A stretch of 39,553 nucleotides of DNA from an uncultured Tenacibaculum sp. (GCA_947496185.1 CANMCD010000025.1:1-39553); one strand, 5' to 3'; shown: positions 30,340 through 38,085, numbered from the stretch's first letter. Program-made: numbers and translations. The notes: generated by a model from the sequence alone, not told the origin.

Positions 30340-33183
30340 TTAAAAAGGTAAGTCTGAATTATTATTTGTACCCTTATCAACCTTGGGTATAGGGGTGATA
30401 GGTAAGTTTTTTTCAGTTTTAATATAAAAGCATTCTTGTGGTTCACCTCCGCCTATTCTTTTGATGATACGACCATCTTTTGATAGTAATTCTTTTGGAT
30501 TAAACACATACCCCTTAAACTCACAAAAGGCTTTAATACCTTTTTTAAATCCATTGGCAGACTTTTTGCCTCCAGATACTTTTCTGTAATCATCCCATGC
30601 CTCAGACCTGCTTACTATTGTATCTAACCTTCCAGTTTCATGGTTGAAATAGACCTCTGCCCAATTTCTAAGGACGTCACCCATTTCAGCCATTAGACTT
30701 CTTTTACGAACCATTCCCATTGGTGGATCAATTTTTTTATCGTGCTTTAAGAAAAATTGTAAGCACTGAGACCAAAAAACAATTACATCGTTAAGTTCTT
30801 CTTCTGTAAAATCATCAAATAAATTTCTACCGTCAAAATCTGCCGATACTGGTCTGTCTTGTTTGTATTCATTATCTCTATTTGAGTGATAATAATCTGA
30901 ATTTACCATAAATAAAATACGACGAAGAGTAGAGGGGTCTAAGTTTTGGGGTGGATAATTTGAGGTGCCAGCCATTTTAGGGCTATCTTTATACTCAATA
31001 TTATGCGCCTTTGAATGTAGTGGTCTTACACGCATACTTCCTGTTATATCTGAAAAAAACTGATTAAAAGGGAAATACATACCCATATCATCAATAAAAA
31101 TATACCCAGTATTATAATCTACTCCATCAAATAAGAACTCAGATTCTATGGCTTTTTTCGATCTTCCAGGAATAGGAAATTGATTCTTTAAAATGATTTT
31201 TAAATAATCTATGATTAATGACTTACCAGAACCTCCATGACTTTCTCCTATATCAGCCTGTTTATTGTCTATTCCAAAAACAAACCACGGTTTACTTTTG
31301 TTTTTATATTTATGAAACATATAACCAATCGCATATATTTTATTGATTAGATGTAATTTTTGCTCCAGTATTTCATCTTCATTTAAATTAGAACCTGCTA
31401 TGTTGAATTTGTTTTTTTTGAAATATTGAGCTGCTTCTTTTTCTTGATTTGGCTTATAACTGTCTTCTAATTCTTTTCTCCAGTGTATTCTACTAGTGTT
31501 TATTAAGAAGTTTAAGAAGTGATTGTTTTTTTTAAGTATTTGAATATCTAAATTACCACTCTTGTCGTATACAATATTAAAGTGTTTTTCTTCAAAACTT
31601 TTTACAAATTTAGCTTCACTAATGGTTTTAGGATGATCAATTACTTTATCCTCCATAACCATTTTGTCTACTGCTGCGTTTTTAAATACTTCAACACCAT
31701 CGGCAGTTATTTTTAACGTATTTCGTTTAAAAAACCAGTATTGTGTCTTAGCATCATGATCCTTTAAGTTCGGTTCAATTATAGGTAATTTACAGAGCAT
31801 CGAATCTTTAAGATAGGTAGTCTTTTTAACCATATTTCTAAGTCGTATAGGAAGCTGCCTATCTTCTAAGAATTTATTTACAAAAAATTCTATTTTATTG
31901 GGTGTGGTTTTTCTTATAACATTATTTTCAAGGTGAACATAACAATATTCGTCCTTTTCGTAAGGGGTTTCCATTCTGTAAAAACCTTGGCATCTTAAGA
32001 AATGTTCGGCATAAACAATGTTATAGTGGTATTTAGTTCCTTTTTCTGTTTTTTCTTCTTCCCAAAACCTCATTGGGAGTGCATTCGAAATGCTTTTTTT
32101 GAATGATTTAATGAAGTTTTGCGGTTTTTTAGGATCGTATTTTAGTTTTATGAAATCACTAAAATCAGAACAATAATTACCCCTCCAGTCTTTTACATCT
32201 TTTAGATAAGATGGAAGCCAGATTGTTTTAAGGTCTAAATATTGAAGTCCTAATTTTATAGCTTGTTTAACACCTGTTGAATCAATATCAGGGAGGTTAT
32301 ATATATTATTGGCTAACCCACAAATTTTTTTGTAAAGTTCTGGAGAAAGGTTTGCGGTTTCTGAGTTTAACCAAATAACCGCATAACCTAAACTAGCTAC
32401 ATTAAGAGCATCCCTATCACCACTGCATAATATTAAATCATCTATTTTTAAGTCTTTATCTTTTATTTTTTCTTCATCTTCTGCATTTTTCATTACTTCT
32501 TTTTCAATTTTCGTTTTTAAGATAACGGCATCTTCTAACCCAAAAACATAATCTTTTGGACGTCCGCCTGCATAACGGAACCTATAGGACTTATCAGCAG
32601 ATTTTGGCTGGTATATTTTTTGCCAATCTCCAAAATCATAGACCAAAATTGGATAATCATCCGTTGAAGTCGTTAGGATAACTTCATTTTTTGTAACGAA
32701 TTGATAACTTTTAACTGCTTTTAATTTGAATCGCTTAGCAATATCGTTAGTCACTCGGGGTCCTATAACTGCGAGTTCATTTTTAGATAATTCGTCTTTG
32801 TATTCGAAAGAATACGTATTTTCTTTTTCTTCAGGTCTTTTGGGTCTTTTGTCTATTTTTGGTTTTGCAGTATGGTTTACGCCCTGATACTCGATATTAT
32901 ATAGTTTAGCTAACTTTTTACAAGCCTCACCAAATGTTAGGTTATCTTCAACCATACAAACACCTATTGCGTTTTTGGGTTTTTCCCATTCTCCCCAATC
33001 ACAAACAAGCCAAGTACCTTCTTTTGTTTCCTTTAGGCTACAAGAGGCTGTTTTTTCTTCCTTTCTACGTTTAAATTTCTGATTAGTAGACAATCCTTTA
33101 AGTTCAGGATAGTAATCCTCTATTATTGTCAAACCTCCATTAGTTTGCGCTAATATAGCTTCTGCAAAAGGGTAGTTTTTCAT
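30340..33183 (-). CDS. Primase-helicase (Toprim + SF3-like helicase)
   Basis: A 947-residue replication protein. Residues about 45-65 (CSLKETKEGTWLVCDWGEW) are a degenerate zinc-ribbon-like start; residues 249-305 are a Toprim-type core (ILCSGDRDAL at 251-260, LPDIDSTG at 297-304) where the usual catalytic Glu is not in the expected place. The C-terminal helicase has Walker A GESHGGSGKS (646-655), Walker B YIFIDDM (694-700), the KMAGTSN polar motif (736-742) and an arginine pair (754-755), as in SF3-type primase-helicases. It would unwind and prime phage DNA at an origin. The start overlaps the preceding gene as ATGA. Confidence 0.75.
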   Translation of the reverse strand: MKNYPFAEAILAQTNGGLTIIEDYYPELKGLSTNQKFKRRKEEKTASCSLKETKEGTWLVCDWGEWEKPKNAIGVCMVEDNLTFGEACKKLAKLYNIEYQGVNHTAKPKIDKRPKRPEEKENTYSFEYKDELSKNELAVIGPRVTNDIAKRFKLKAVKSYQFVTKNEVILTTSTDDYPILVYDFGDWQKIYQPKSADKSYRFRYAGGRPKDYVFGLEDAVILKTKIEKEVMKNAEDEEKIKDKDLKIDDLILCSGDRDALNVASLGYAVIWLNSETANLSPELYKKICGLANNIYNLPDIDSTGVKQAIKLGLQYLDLKTIWLPSYLKDVKDWRGNYCSDFSDFIKLKYDPKKPQNFIKSFKKSISNALPMRFWEEEKTEKGTKYHYNIVYAEHFLRCQGFYRMETPYEKDEYCYVHLENNVIRKTTPNKIEFFVNKFLEDRQLPIRLRNMVKKTTYLKDSMLCKLPIIEPNLKDHDAKTQYWFFKRNTLKITADGVEVFKNAAVDKMVMEDKVIDHPKTISEAKFVKSFEEKHFNIVYDKSGNLDIQILKKNNHFLNFLINTSRIHWRKELEDSYKPNQEKEAAQYFKKNKFNIAGSNLNEDEILEQKLHLINKIYAIGYMFHKYKNKSKPWFVFGIDNKQADIGESHGGSGKSLIIDYLKIILKNQFPIPGRSKKAIESEFLFDGVDYNTGYIFIDDMGMYFPFNQFFSDITGSMRVRPLHSKAHNIEYKDSPKMAGTSNYPPQNLDPSTLRRILFMVNSDYYHSNRDNEYKQDRPVSADFDGRNLFDDFTEEELNDVIVFWSQCLQFFLKHDKKIDPPMGMVRKRSLMAEMGDVLRNWAEVYFNHETGRLDTIVSRSEAWDDYRKVSGGKKSANGFKKGIKAFCEFKGYVFNPKELLSKDGRIIKRIGGGEPQECFYIKTEKNLPITPIPKVDKGTNNNSDLPF

Positions 33184-33398
33184 GATTCTAATAGTTGTTT
33201 GTGTTCATATTTGTATGTGATGCATATTTTTTCATCTGGATGGATCCTACATTTTTTAAACTTGCACTTTAGTTTAAGTTGTTCTTCTATATCCTTTTGT
33301 GAAAAATTATCTTTTACCTCAATTATAAAAAAACAATTTGCGATGGTCTTTATACAGCTTTTACAATATTGACTTACTTTTACGTGTTTTATCTTCAT
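33180..33398 (-). CDS. Small cysteine-rich protein
   Basis: A 72-residue protein with Cys12 and Cys15 (YCKSC), Cys22, and a later KCKFKKC pair, compatible with a small zinc-binding fold. Its start and stop overlap neighbours as ATGA, so it is coupled into the early operon just before the primase-helicase. Function unknown. Confidence 0.5.
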   Translation of the reverse strand: MKIKHVKVSQYCKSCIKTIANCFFIIEVKDNFSQKDIEEQLKLKCKFKKCRIHPDEKICITYKYEHKQLLES

Positions 33399-33559
33399 TT
33401 TGCTGTCATTTTTTGGTAATAAGATTCAACGGTATGTTTTGTAGTTCTTGGAGCTTCTTTTGTATTTAAAATTTCATTTAAATAGTTTTCAGCCTTTGTT
33501 TTAGACTGCGTTTCTTTCGTTAATTGTATGAGCATTTGCTCTTTGACGTAAGAACTCAT
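33395..33559 (-). CDS. Small helical protein, start uncertain
   Basis: A 54-residue protein if begun at the ATG at 33559; a longer form from the ATG at 33616 (73 residues) would overlap the upstream gene by 116 bases. The C-terminal part (AENYLNEILNTKEAP and HTVESYYQKM) is helical. Its stop overlaps the next gene's ATG. Function unknown. Confidence 0.4.
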   Translation of the reverse strand: MSSYVKEQMLIQLTKETQSKTKAENYLNEILNTKEAPRTTKHTVESYYQKMTAK

Positions 33560-33740
33560 CCAACCATTCGGGGTGTAATTTTTTAATCTTGTTTTTATAC
33601 TCGTTGATTTTTTCATCGTAAAAAGTTTTAGTTATTTGGTATGACTCCTCTTTCCAATCTTGCTTGTGTTCTTTCAAAAAATCTTTTTGCTGATAATACC
33701 TTACAAGCTCTTTCTTTAAATCGTCTGATTTTAATTTCAT
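33501..33740 (-). CDS. Small coiled-coil protein
   Basis: A 79-residue lysine- and glutamate-rich helical protein (MKLKSDDLKKELVRYYQQKD onward, IKKLHPEWLDEFLRQRANA near the end). Its ATG overlaps the stop of the preceding gene (ATGA). It overlaps the next gene by at least 24 bases depending on that gene's start. Function unknown. Confidence 0.5.
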   Translation of the reverse strand: MKLKSDDLKKELVRYYQQKDFLKEHKQDWKEESYQITKTFYDEKINEYKNKIKKLHPEWLDEFLRQRANAHTINERNAV

Positions 33741-33928
33741 TTTAACCGCTCTAATAATTGTTGTTTTTGTGCTGTAGTTAGTTTACTTTTTTTTGTAGAG
33801 GACTTTTTCTCTTCAACCCTGCAAGGTTTTTCTATGATACTTTTTAGCATTCTTTCGCCTTTAGTTACAAGGCTTTTGCCTTTTAATATAAGATTATATG
33901 CTATTTTTATTTTTTCCTCTACGTTCAT
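33737..33928 (-). CDS. Small basic protein
   Basis: A 63-residue protein of helical, lysine-rich character (MNVEEKIKIAYNLILKGKSL, then a KKSSTKKSK stretch and AQKQQLLERLK). It lies between the LuxR-type HTH gene and the other small early genes and is coupled by ATGA. Function unknown. Confidence 0.45.
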   Translation of the reverse strand: MNVEEKIKIAYNLILKGKSLVTKGERMLKSIIEKPCRVEEKKSSTKKSKLTTAQKQQLLERLK

Positions 33929-33939
33929 TGTATTACTAT

Positions 33940-34533
33940 TTAAATTACACCTTGTTCTTTAGCTTTAATTACCAGTGCCACTTTAGTGTTGACACTACAT
34001 TTATCGAATAGTTTTCTTTTTAGAAAATCAAGATAATTTTGTGTTATAGATAAGTTTTGAGCGATTAGTTTGTCTGGTTGGTTGTTGTTAATGAAATCAA
34101 TAATCTTTATTTCTCTAATTTCTAACACATTGCCGTCAATTGTTATTTTTTTAGTAGCCCAACTGAGGCTAATGCAATCACTTTGCTCTCGGAAATTTTC
34201 TACCTCCTGTAGTTTACCATCAAGAAAATCAGGATTATTATCTATTGCTCCATATAGATAATAAGTGTATAGTTCTAATTGATATTCAACGCTATAATTT
34301 GCTAGATAAAGCTGTGCTTGTAAATCAGATTGATACTTAATTCTTAGTTGTTTTTTAAAGCACTCAGGAAGACAACTAAAGGGCAGAGACTTTCCGTTTT
34401 TTATAAAATACACTTTGCGTATGTTGTCTTCCATTATTCCGTATAATTCTATGTTATTATCAGTGGGTAATAAACCCGCAATAACTTTTTGATTGCTTTG
34501 ATTTTTTGTAATTTTGTGATTATTAGTAATCAT
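33940..34533 (-). CDS. LuxR-type HTH early regulator, no receiver
   Basis: A 197-residue protein whose last 60 residues form a LuxR/GerE-type helix-turn-helix: LEIREIKIIDFINNNQPDKL, then IAQNLSITQNYLDFLKRKLF and VNTKVALVIKAKEQGV, matching the order of the family (for example REIEVLRLI, IAERLFIS, VKTHRSNILRKL). The N-terminal 130 residues are not a response-regulator receiver and not recognised. Being the first gene of the leftward early unit, it may control early or late transcription; this is inference. The leader has the AATAATAATCA element seen in the accessory block. Confidence 0.6.
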   Translation of the reverse strand: MITNNHKITKNQSNQKVIAGLLPTDNNIELYGIMEDNIRKVYFIKNGKSLPFSCLPECFKKQLRIKYQSDLQAQLYLANYSVEYQLELYTYYLYGAIDNNPDFLDGKLQEVENFREQSDCISLSWATKKITIDGNVLEIREIKIIDFINNNQPDKLIAQNLSITQNYLDFLKRKLFDKCSVNTKVALVIKAKEQGVI

Positions 34534-34565
34534 GATACATCTTTTTTTAAATGATTATTATTTAT

Positions 34566-34587
34566 ATCTGTAGTGGCGGCTACAGAT
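34566..34587 (+). terminator. Hairpin with T-tract on the plus strand
   Basis: Perfect 8-base stem ATCTGTAG / CTACAGAT with loop TGGCGG, followed on the plus strand by TTTTTATTTTT. It lies in the 229-base gap 34534-34762, and would stop any rightward read-through; on the minus strand it lies in the leader of the LuxR-type gene, where it could act as an attenuator. The gap holds no gene. Confidence 0.5.
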
Positions 34588-34698
34588 TTTTTATTTTTAT
34601 ATTGCTATATGAATTGGTATGAAATAATCTTGTTTATAATTTTTTGGTTTTTCGGTCTTTTTGTTCGTGATTATGTATATAAGAACAAAAACAAATTT

Positions 34699-34736
34699 TA
34701 AAAAACACCTTGCCCGTCTAGTTATTGACAAGGTGT
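34699..34736 (-). terminator. Terminator after Cro-like gene
   Basis: Minus-strand stem ACACCTTG / CAAGGTGT (8 bases, 16-base loop) followed by TTTTTT, 27 bases after the stop of the 34763-34987 gene. Confidence 0.65.
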
Positions 34737-34762
34737 CAAAACTTCTATTAATAAATGAAAAA

Positions 34763-34987
34763 CTAGTTCGTTAATGATTTGATCTTCTTTGTTAGATTTT
34801 TTTGTTGCTCTTTATGTTTATTGAATACATAAACTATTGCATTGGCAACAATTAAATTTTTTCGTTTACCATTGTAAACCATGCTTATATATGATTTTGA
34901 ATAAAGTATTTCTTTGGTTTTAAGATGTGACTGAACCAAAGAGGTATATTTTGGTGGCTTAATCTTTTCTAATTCTTGGGTAATCAT
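34763..34987 (-). CDS. Cro-like small HTH protein
   Basis: A 74-residue protein with SKSYISMVYNGKRKNLIVAN (31-50), the second-helix and recognition-helix pattern of XRE-type HTH proteins (S-x-S-Y-I-S-x-V-x-N-G-K-R-x-N), followed by a lysine-rich tail. It is divergent from the plus-strand repressor at 35134, the classic Cro/CI arrangement. It would repress the lysogenic repressor when the phage turns lytic; this role is inferred from position and motif. Confidence 0.6.
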   Translation of the reverse strand: MITQELEKIKPPKYTSLVQSHLKTKEILYSKSYISMVYNGKRKNLIVANAIVYVFNKHKEQQKNLTKKIKSLTN

Positions 34988-35063
34988 ACGGTTAATAGTT
35001 GGTTTTTAATACTTCAATGAAGTATATTTGTGTTGGTTTGTGTTTGGTTTGTGAAACAAATAT
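34978..35063. repeat. Immunity control repeat, copy 1
   Basis: An 86-base segment 90 percent identical (78 of 86) to 35687-35772. It contains the first codons of the Cro-like gene, a -33/-7 promoter for the plus-strand repressor, the inverted repeat ATACTTC-AAT-GAAGTAT (35009-35025), and tandem TTTGTGTTGG-like repeats (35027-35053), a likely operator. Confidence 0.75.
34999..35030 (+). promoter_or_regulatory. Promoter for repressor 1 with overlapping operator
   Basis: -33 element TTG at 34999-35001 and -7 element TATATTTG at 35023-35030, a 21-base spacer. The palindrome at 35009-35025 lies between and partly overlaps the -7 element, so repressor or Cro-like binding there would control this promoter. 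Confidence 0.65.
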
Positions 35064-35133
35064 ATTAAACATATTTAATAAATAAAATATAATATTAAAG
35101 TTATTTAATATTTGTAATAAACAAGTTTTTAAA

Positions 35134-35625
35134 ATGGTTAATAAAGAAGGTCTTAAAAATGTTTTTTATCTTAGATTAAGGGAGTTTTATAAAAGTCTTG
35201 GTTATAAGAATGATAGAGCCTTTTCGGTTAATGCTTTAGGGTATAATGGTTCTGAAAAAATAAATAGACTTAAAAAGGATGGAAATAAACCTTCAATTGA
35301 TATATTAAAAGATATATCTAATAAATTTGAAAATTTTAATCTCCACTGGTATATAACAGGAAAAGGAGAAATGTTGTTATCAGATAATGAAAACTGTTCT
35401 TCAGCTCCTCCTTCATCTTCTGAATTAACACTTGAATCACTAGATTTAGAAATAAAAAGAAAAGATTTTGAGATAAAAGGTTTGGTTATAGAGTTAACTG
35501 AGCTTAAAGAAGAGGTTGAAGATCTCAAAAAATTTGCTCTTAATGTTTTAAAAGAAGAAGTTAAAAAGGAGCTTGCTAAACCAATAAAGGTTCCTTTGAG
35601 TGATGTAAAAAAAAGTAAATCGTAA
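35134..35625 (+). CDS. XRE-type phage repressor 1
   Basis: A 163-residue protein, the first of two plus-strand genes. Residues 8-85 form a Bacteroidota-type repressor DNA-binding region: LREFYKSLGYKNDRAFSVNA, a recognition helix GSEKINRLKKDGNKPSIDIL, and the typical NLHWYITGKGEMLLSD that follows the HTH in these proteins. Residues about 95-163 are serine-rich then a coiled coil, with no LexA-like S24 peptidase. It lies divergent from the Cro-like gene and is preceded by the duplicated promoter. Confidence 0.7.
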   Translation: MVNKEGLKNVFYLRLREFYKSLGYKNDRAFSVNALGYNGSEKINRLKKDGNKPSIDILKDISNKFENFNLHWYITGKGEMLLSDNENCSSAPPSSSELTLESLDLEIKRKDFEIKGLVIELTELKEEVEDLKKFALNVLKEEVKKELAKPIKVPLSDVKKSKS

Positions 35626-35686
35626 TTGGTTGGAAAACAAATAAACTTTTTAGATTCTTTCTTGTCGGTTTTTACAATTTGGTTAA

Positions 35687-35772
35687 GGGTAATCATATAG
35701 TTAATAGTTGGTTTTAGATACTTCTTTAAAGTATATTTGTGTTGGTTTGTGTTTGGTTTGTGAAACAAGTAT
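35687..35772. repeat. Immunity control repeat, copy 2
   Basis: Second copy of the immunity control segment, 90 percent identical to 34978-35063. The inverted repeat here is ATACTT-CTTTA-AAGTAT (35718-35734). On the minus strand the start codon and first codons of the Cro-like gene are still present at 35696 (ATGATTACC) but the rest of that gene is missing, so the duplication ended within it. Confidence 0.75.
35708..35739 (+). promoter_or_regulatory. Promoter for repressor 2 with overlapping operator
   Basis: -33 TTG at 35708-35710 and -7 TATATTTG at 35732-35739, again a 21-base spacer; identical layout to copy 1, with the palindrome between the elements. Confidence 0.6.
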
Positions 35773-35815
35773 CTGATTATTTTACGAATAAACAAAATAT
35801 AACCTGATTATTTTA

Positions 35816-36193
35816 ATGTTTTGTATGATTATAAATAGAATAAAAGATTTTTTAGATATTAAAAACCTATCAGTCTTTAAATTTGAAAAAACTATAGGTA
35901 CTAGTGATGGTACTATTAGGAATGCTATTAAAAAAGGGAACGAGATTAATTCTAAGTGGTTAGTGATAATTTGTGATAACTACCCTGAATTAAATCCGAA
36001 TTGGCTAATAACAGGAATTGGAGAAATGTTTAAGCCCCCTAATAAAGAACTTCCCAAAGTATCAAATTCAGTATTTACACCTTTAGAGAAAGATTTACAT
36101 GAAAAAGATTTGAAAATTAAAAATTTAGAGGAATCAATGATTAAATTAAAGAATGATTTTGAAAATCTTAAAAGAGAATTTTTGAACAAATAA
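35816..36193 (+). CDS. XRE-type phage repressor 2
   Basis: A 125-residue protein; starting at the fourth codon (35825) gives MIINRIKDFLDI, which looks more like a natural repressor start. The DNA-binding part is KFEKTIGTSDGTIRNAIKKG with LNPNWLITGIGEMF after it, the same architecture as repressor 1, followed by a coiled coil (about 75-125). The two repressors share architecture but differ clearly in the recognition region, so they may recognise different operators. It is followed by no clear terminator until 36484-36509. Confidence 0.65.
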   Translation: MFCMIINRIKDFLDIKNLSVFKFEKTIGTSDGTIRNAIKKGNEINSKWLVIICDNYPELNPNWLITGIGEMFKPPNKELPKVSNSVFTPLEKDLHEKDLKIKNLEESMIKLKNDFENLKREFLNK

Positions 36194-36222
36194 GACGCTA
36201 TCCTAAAATCTTTCATTTGTTT

Positions 36223-36378
36223 CTAAGGAACAATTATTTGATTGTCGTTACAGCTAATTAGGTTTAAACGGCTGTTAATGTTCATTAATTTTATTAAACT
36301 ATCTATAGATAAGTGTTGCTTATTATTTTTAAGGCTATTTATTTCTTTTTGTATTTCAATAATCTTTTTTGTCTTCAT
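36223..36378 (-). CDS. Possible 51-residue helical protein
   Basis: ATG at 36378 opens 51 codons to TAG at 36223-36225, convergent with repressor 2. The product (MKTKKIIEIQKEINSLKNNK, then QHLSIDSLIKLMNINSRLN) is a plausible helical protein. It lies in the 341-base stretch 36194-36534; a plus-strand reading in the same place looks less protein-like. Uncertain. Confidence 0.35.
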   Translation of the reverse strand: MKTKKIIEIQKEINSLKNNKQHLSIDSLIKLMNINSRLNLISCNDNQIIVP

Positions 36379-36483
36379 TTGGGAGGAGTTTTTATTTATT
36401 GCTAAAACTATGAAGACCTATAGAAACATTATGTAAATAAACTCCTAAATCAACTGTAAATAAAACCCTATATTAAAAGAATA

Positions 36484-36509
36484 AAACCCTAAGTGTAGGC
36501 CTAGGGTTT
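36484..36509. terminator. Bidirectional terminator
   Basis: An 8-base stem AAACCCTA / TAGGGTTT flanked on both sides by AT-rich sequence, between the convergent repressor-2 unit and the leftward membrane-protein gene at 36535. Confidence 0.5.
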
Positions 36510-36534
36510 ATTATTGTAGTGATAAAATAAATAC

Positions 36535-37200
36535 CTATATGTTTTTCTTTATCTGTTTATCAAATAAATTAAACATTTCCTCTTGTTTCCCTGCTGTGGT
36601 GTTCAGAATGGCGAACCTTGAAAGCTCGTTAATGTCTTTTTGTAATTCTTTTATTTTGTTTTTTCTGTACTTTGTATAATAGAAAATTGATAAAGTAATA
36701 CCTGTAGCGGAAGACAAAGTAATTAAGGTGTATGTGACAACATTAAAGTCTTGAAATGCATTGAACATCCAAAAAAAGTAAAATAACCCAACAGAAATAA
36801 TAAAAGTGTGGAATACTTTACTAGCTGTATTCTTACGTTCAAAGTAAAAGGACTTGGCTAGATTAAATAAAGCATAAATAAAAATTAGACACGAGAGACC
36901 TAGTCTTTCAATAAAGGAATGTAGGGATTTAAAGCCATAAAACATTTGATTTTTTTTAGCTTTTGTTAATTCTACCCAGCCTAAATCCGCTTGTTTTCTA
37001 GCTTCAACATACTTTTTAACAAGATTTACATCATTATAATTATTACTTAATTCTTTAAAATAATTGTTTCTTGTTTGTTTTAAGGAGTAATGTTTTTTTC
37101 TAAGATTCATCACTTCTAGATTATCGACTGGAATAAATCTATGCAAATAAAATAATACTCCACAAGTCACTATCAATAAATAAAGAAAAACTTTACTCAT
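36535..37200 (-). CDS. Four-helix membrane protein of the lysogeny module
   Basis: A 221-residue protein from the ATG at 37200, which overlaps the stop of the upstream lipoprotein gene. Membrane segments are at about 3-20 (KVFLYLLIVTCGVLFYLH), 100-118, 130-148 and 153-171, with a long soluble stretch (about 25-95) after the first and a charged C-terminal helix. Longer readings upstream run in a different frame through the lipoprotein gene and are not used. Position beside a response regulator raises the possibility of a sensor, but no kinase motifs are present; superinfection exclusion is an alternative. Confidence 0.55.
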   Translation of the reverse strand: MSKVFLYLLIVTCGVLFYLHRFIPVDNLEVMNLRKKHYSLKQTRNNYFKELSNNYNDVNLVKKYVEARKQADLGWVELTKAKKNQMFYGFKSLHSFIERLGLSCLIFIYALFNLAKSFYFERKNTASKVFHTFIISVGLFYFFWMFNAFQDFNVVTYTLITLSSATGITLSIFYYTKYRKNKIKELQKDINELSRFAILNTTAGKQEEMFNLFDKQIKKNI

Positions 37201-37354
37201 TGTGGTCATCGTCGTTTCCACTATCGATGGTTGTACTGTCTTTTTTGTCGAGATTTTTAATTTTTTTAATAATTTCTTCATGTTCAGAAGTATTATCTGT
37301 GCAAGAAACAAAGGCAAGGCTTAAGGCTAAAGTAGCTAGTATTAGTTTTTTCAT
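37193..37354 (-). CDS. Small lipoprotein
   Basis: A 53-residue protein with a clear lipoprotein signal (MKKLILATLALSLAFVSC, Cys18) followed by a highly charged, acidic mature part (DDDHNE near the end). ATG at 37354, TAA at 37193-37195, overlapping the membrane-protein start by 8 bases. The pair forms a compact operon with its own promoter. Likely localised to the outer or inner membrane; function unknown. Confidence 0.65.
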   Translation of the reverse strand: MKKLILATLALSLAFVSCTDNTSEHEEIIKKIKNLDKKDSTTIDSGNDDDHNE

Positions 37355-37380
37355 GATCTGAAAGTTTTATAGTTAAAACT

Positions 37381-37388
37381 CAAAGATA
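37381..37388 (-). promoter_or_regulatory. TAnnTTTG -7 element of the lipoprotein operon
   Basis: Minus-strand TATCTTTG, a perfect Bacteroidota -7 match 27 bases before the ATG at 37354. A clear -33 partner is not seen. Confidence 0.5.
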
Positions 37389-37421
37389 CAAAAGCCCACA
37401 TTAATTTGTTGCACACATTAA

Positions 37422-38057
37422 TTAGTTAAAATTTACTTTTAATGCGGATTTTACCAGTCCTACATTGGTTTTTACGTTTAATTTATTTCTAATCCTATAA
37501 AGGTGACTTGCTATGGTGTCATAGTCGTTTCCCAATATATTTGCTATTTCTTCAATGGTATATTCCTGCATTAATAGTTTGATAATTGTTTTTTGATTAT
37601 CTGTAAGCTCTTTAAATACAAGATTTTCTTCTTTCTCTTCTTTTTCCTTGCTCTTGTTTTCGATATAAACACTTTTTATTTTGTCTGAAAAATATAAATG
37701 CCCTCTATTTATTGTATGTAATGCATTTACTATTTGTTCTGATGCTTCAGACTTTAAAATATATCCACTAGCCCCTTTTAAGATCGCATTTTCAATAAAA
37801 GGGTAGTGGTCATACTCAGAGCAAACAAGCGTCTTTTGTTCTTTTTTGTTAAGTTTTAGGTATTCTAAAACTTCCAATCCGTCCATTATTGGCATTTGAT
37901 AATCTAATATCAAAATGTCAACTTGGTTATTTTTCAGCCAATTAATTACTTCTTTTCCGTTGTGTGAGTGTCCTAATAATTTGATACCCTCACTTTTTAG
38001 TAGTGCTTTTAATCCTTCAAAGATCAATTTACAGTCATCTGCAATATATACCGTCAT
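37422..38057 (-). CDS. NarL/FixJ-type response regulator
   Basis: A 211-residue protein with an intact receiver (acidic pair at residues 7-8, phospho-acceptor Asp52 in LILDYQMPIMDG, Ser80, Lys102 in GYILKSE) and a C-terminal LuxR-type HTH (about 150-205, ELTDNQKTIIKLLMQEYTIE, IANILGNDYDTIASHLYRIR, then NVKTNVGLVKSAL). It is a complete two-component response regulator between the lipoprotein operon and the integrase. No histidine kinase is encoded in the window, so it would depend on a host kinase or a small phosphodonor. Confidence 0.85.
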   Translation of the reverse strand: MTVYIADDCKLIFEGLKALLKSEGIKLLGHSHNGKEVINWLKNNQVDILILDYQMPIMDGLEVLEYLKLNKKEQKTLVCSEYDHYPFIENAILKGASGYILKSEASEQIVNALHTINRGHLYFSDKIKSVYIENKSKEKEEKEENLVFKELTDNQKTIIKLLMQEYTIEEIANILGNDYDTIASHLYRIRNKLNVKTNVGLVKSALKVNFN

Positions 38058-38085
38058 AGTACTAAGTTTGTTTAATTTGGTTTTT

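Noticed and set aside
35202-35795. A 197-codon minus-strand reading across repressor 1 and control copy 2
   Set aside because: It is antisense to a convincing repressor and its composition (serine and phenylalanine runs) is that of a reverse-complement shadow. Only its transcription start is of interest.
36535-37354. Lipoprotein/membrane pair as a toxin-antitoxin system
   Set aside because: Neither protein resembles a toxin or an antitoxin, and the signal peptide and membrane helices point to an envelope function.
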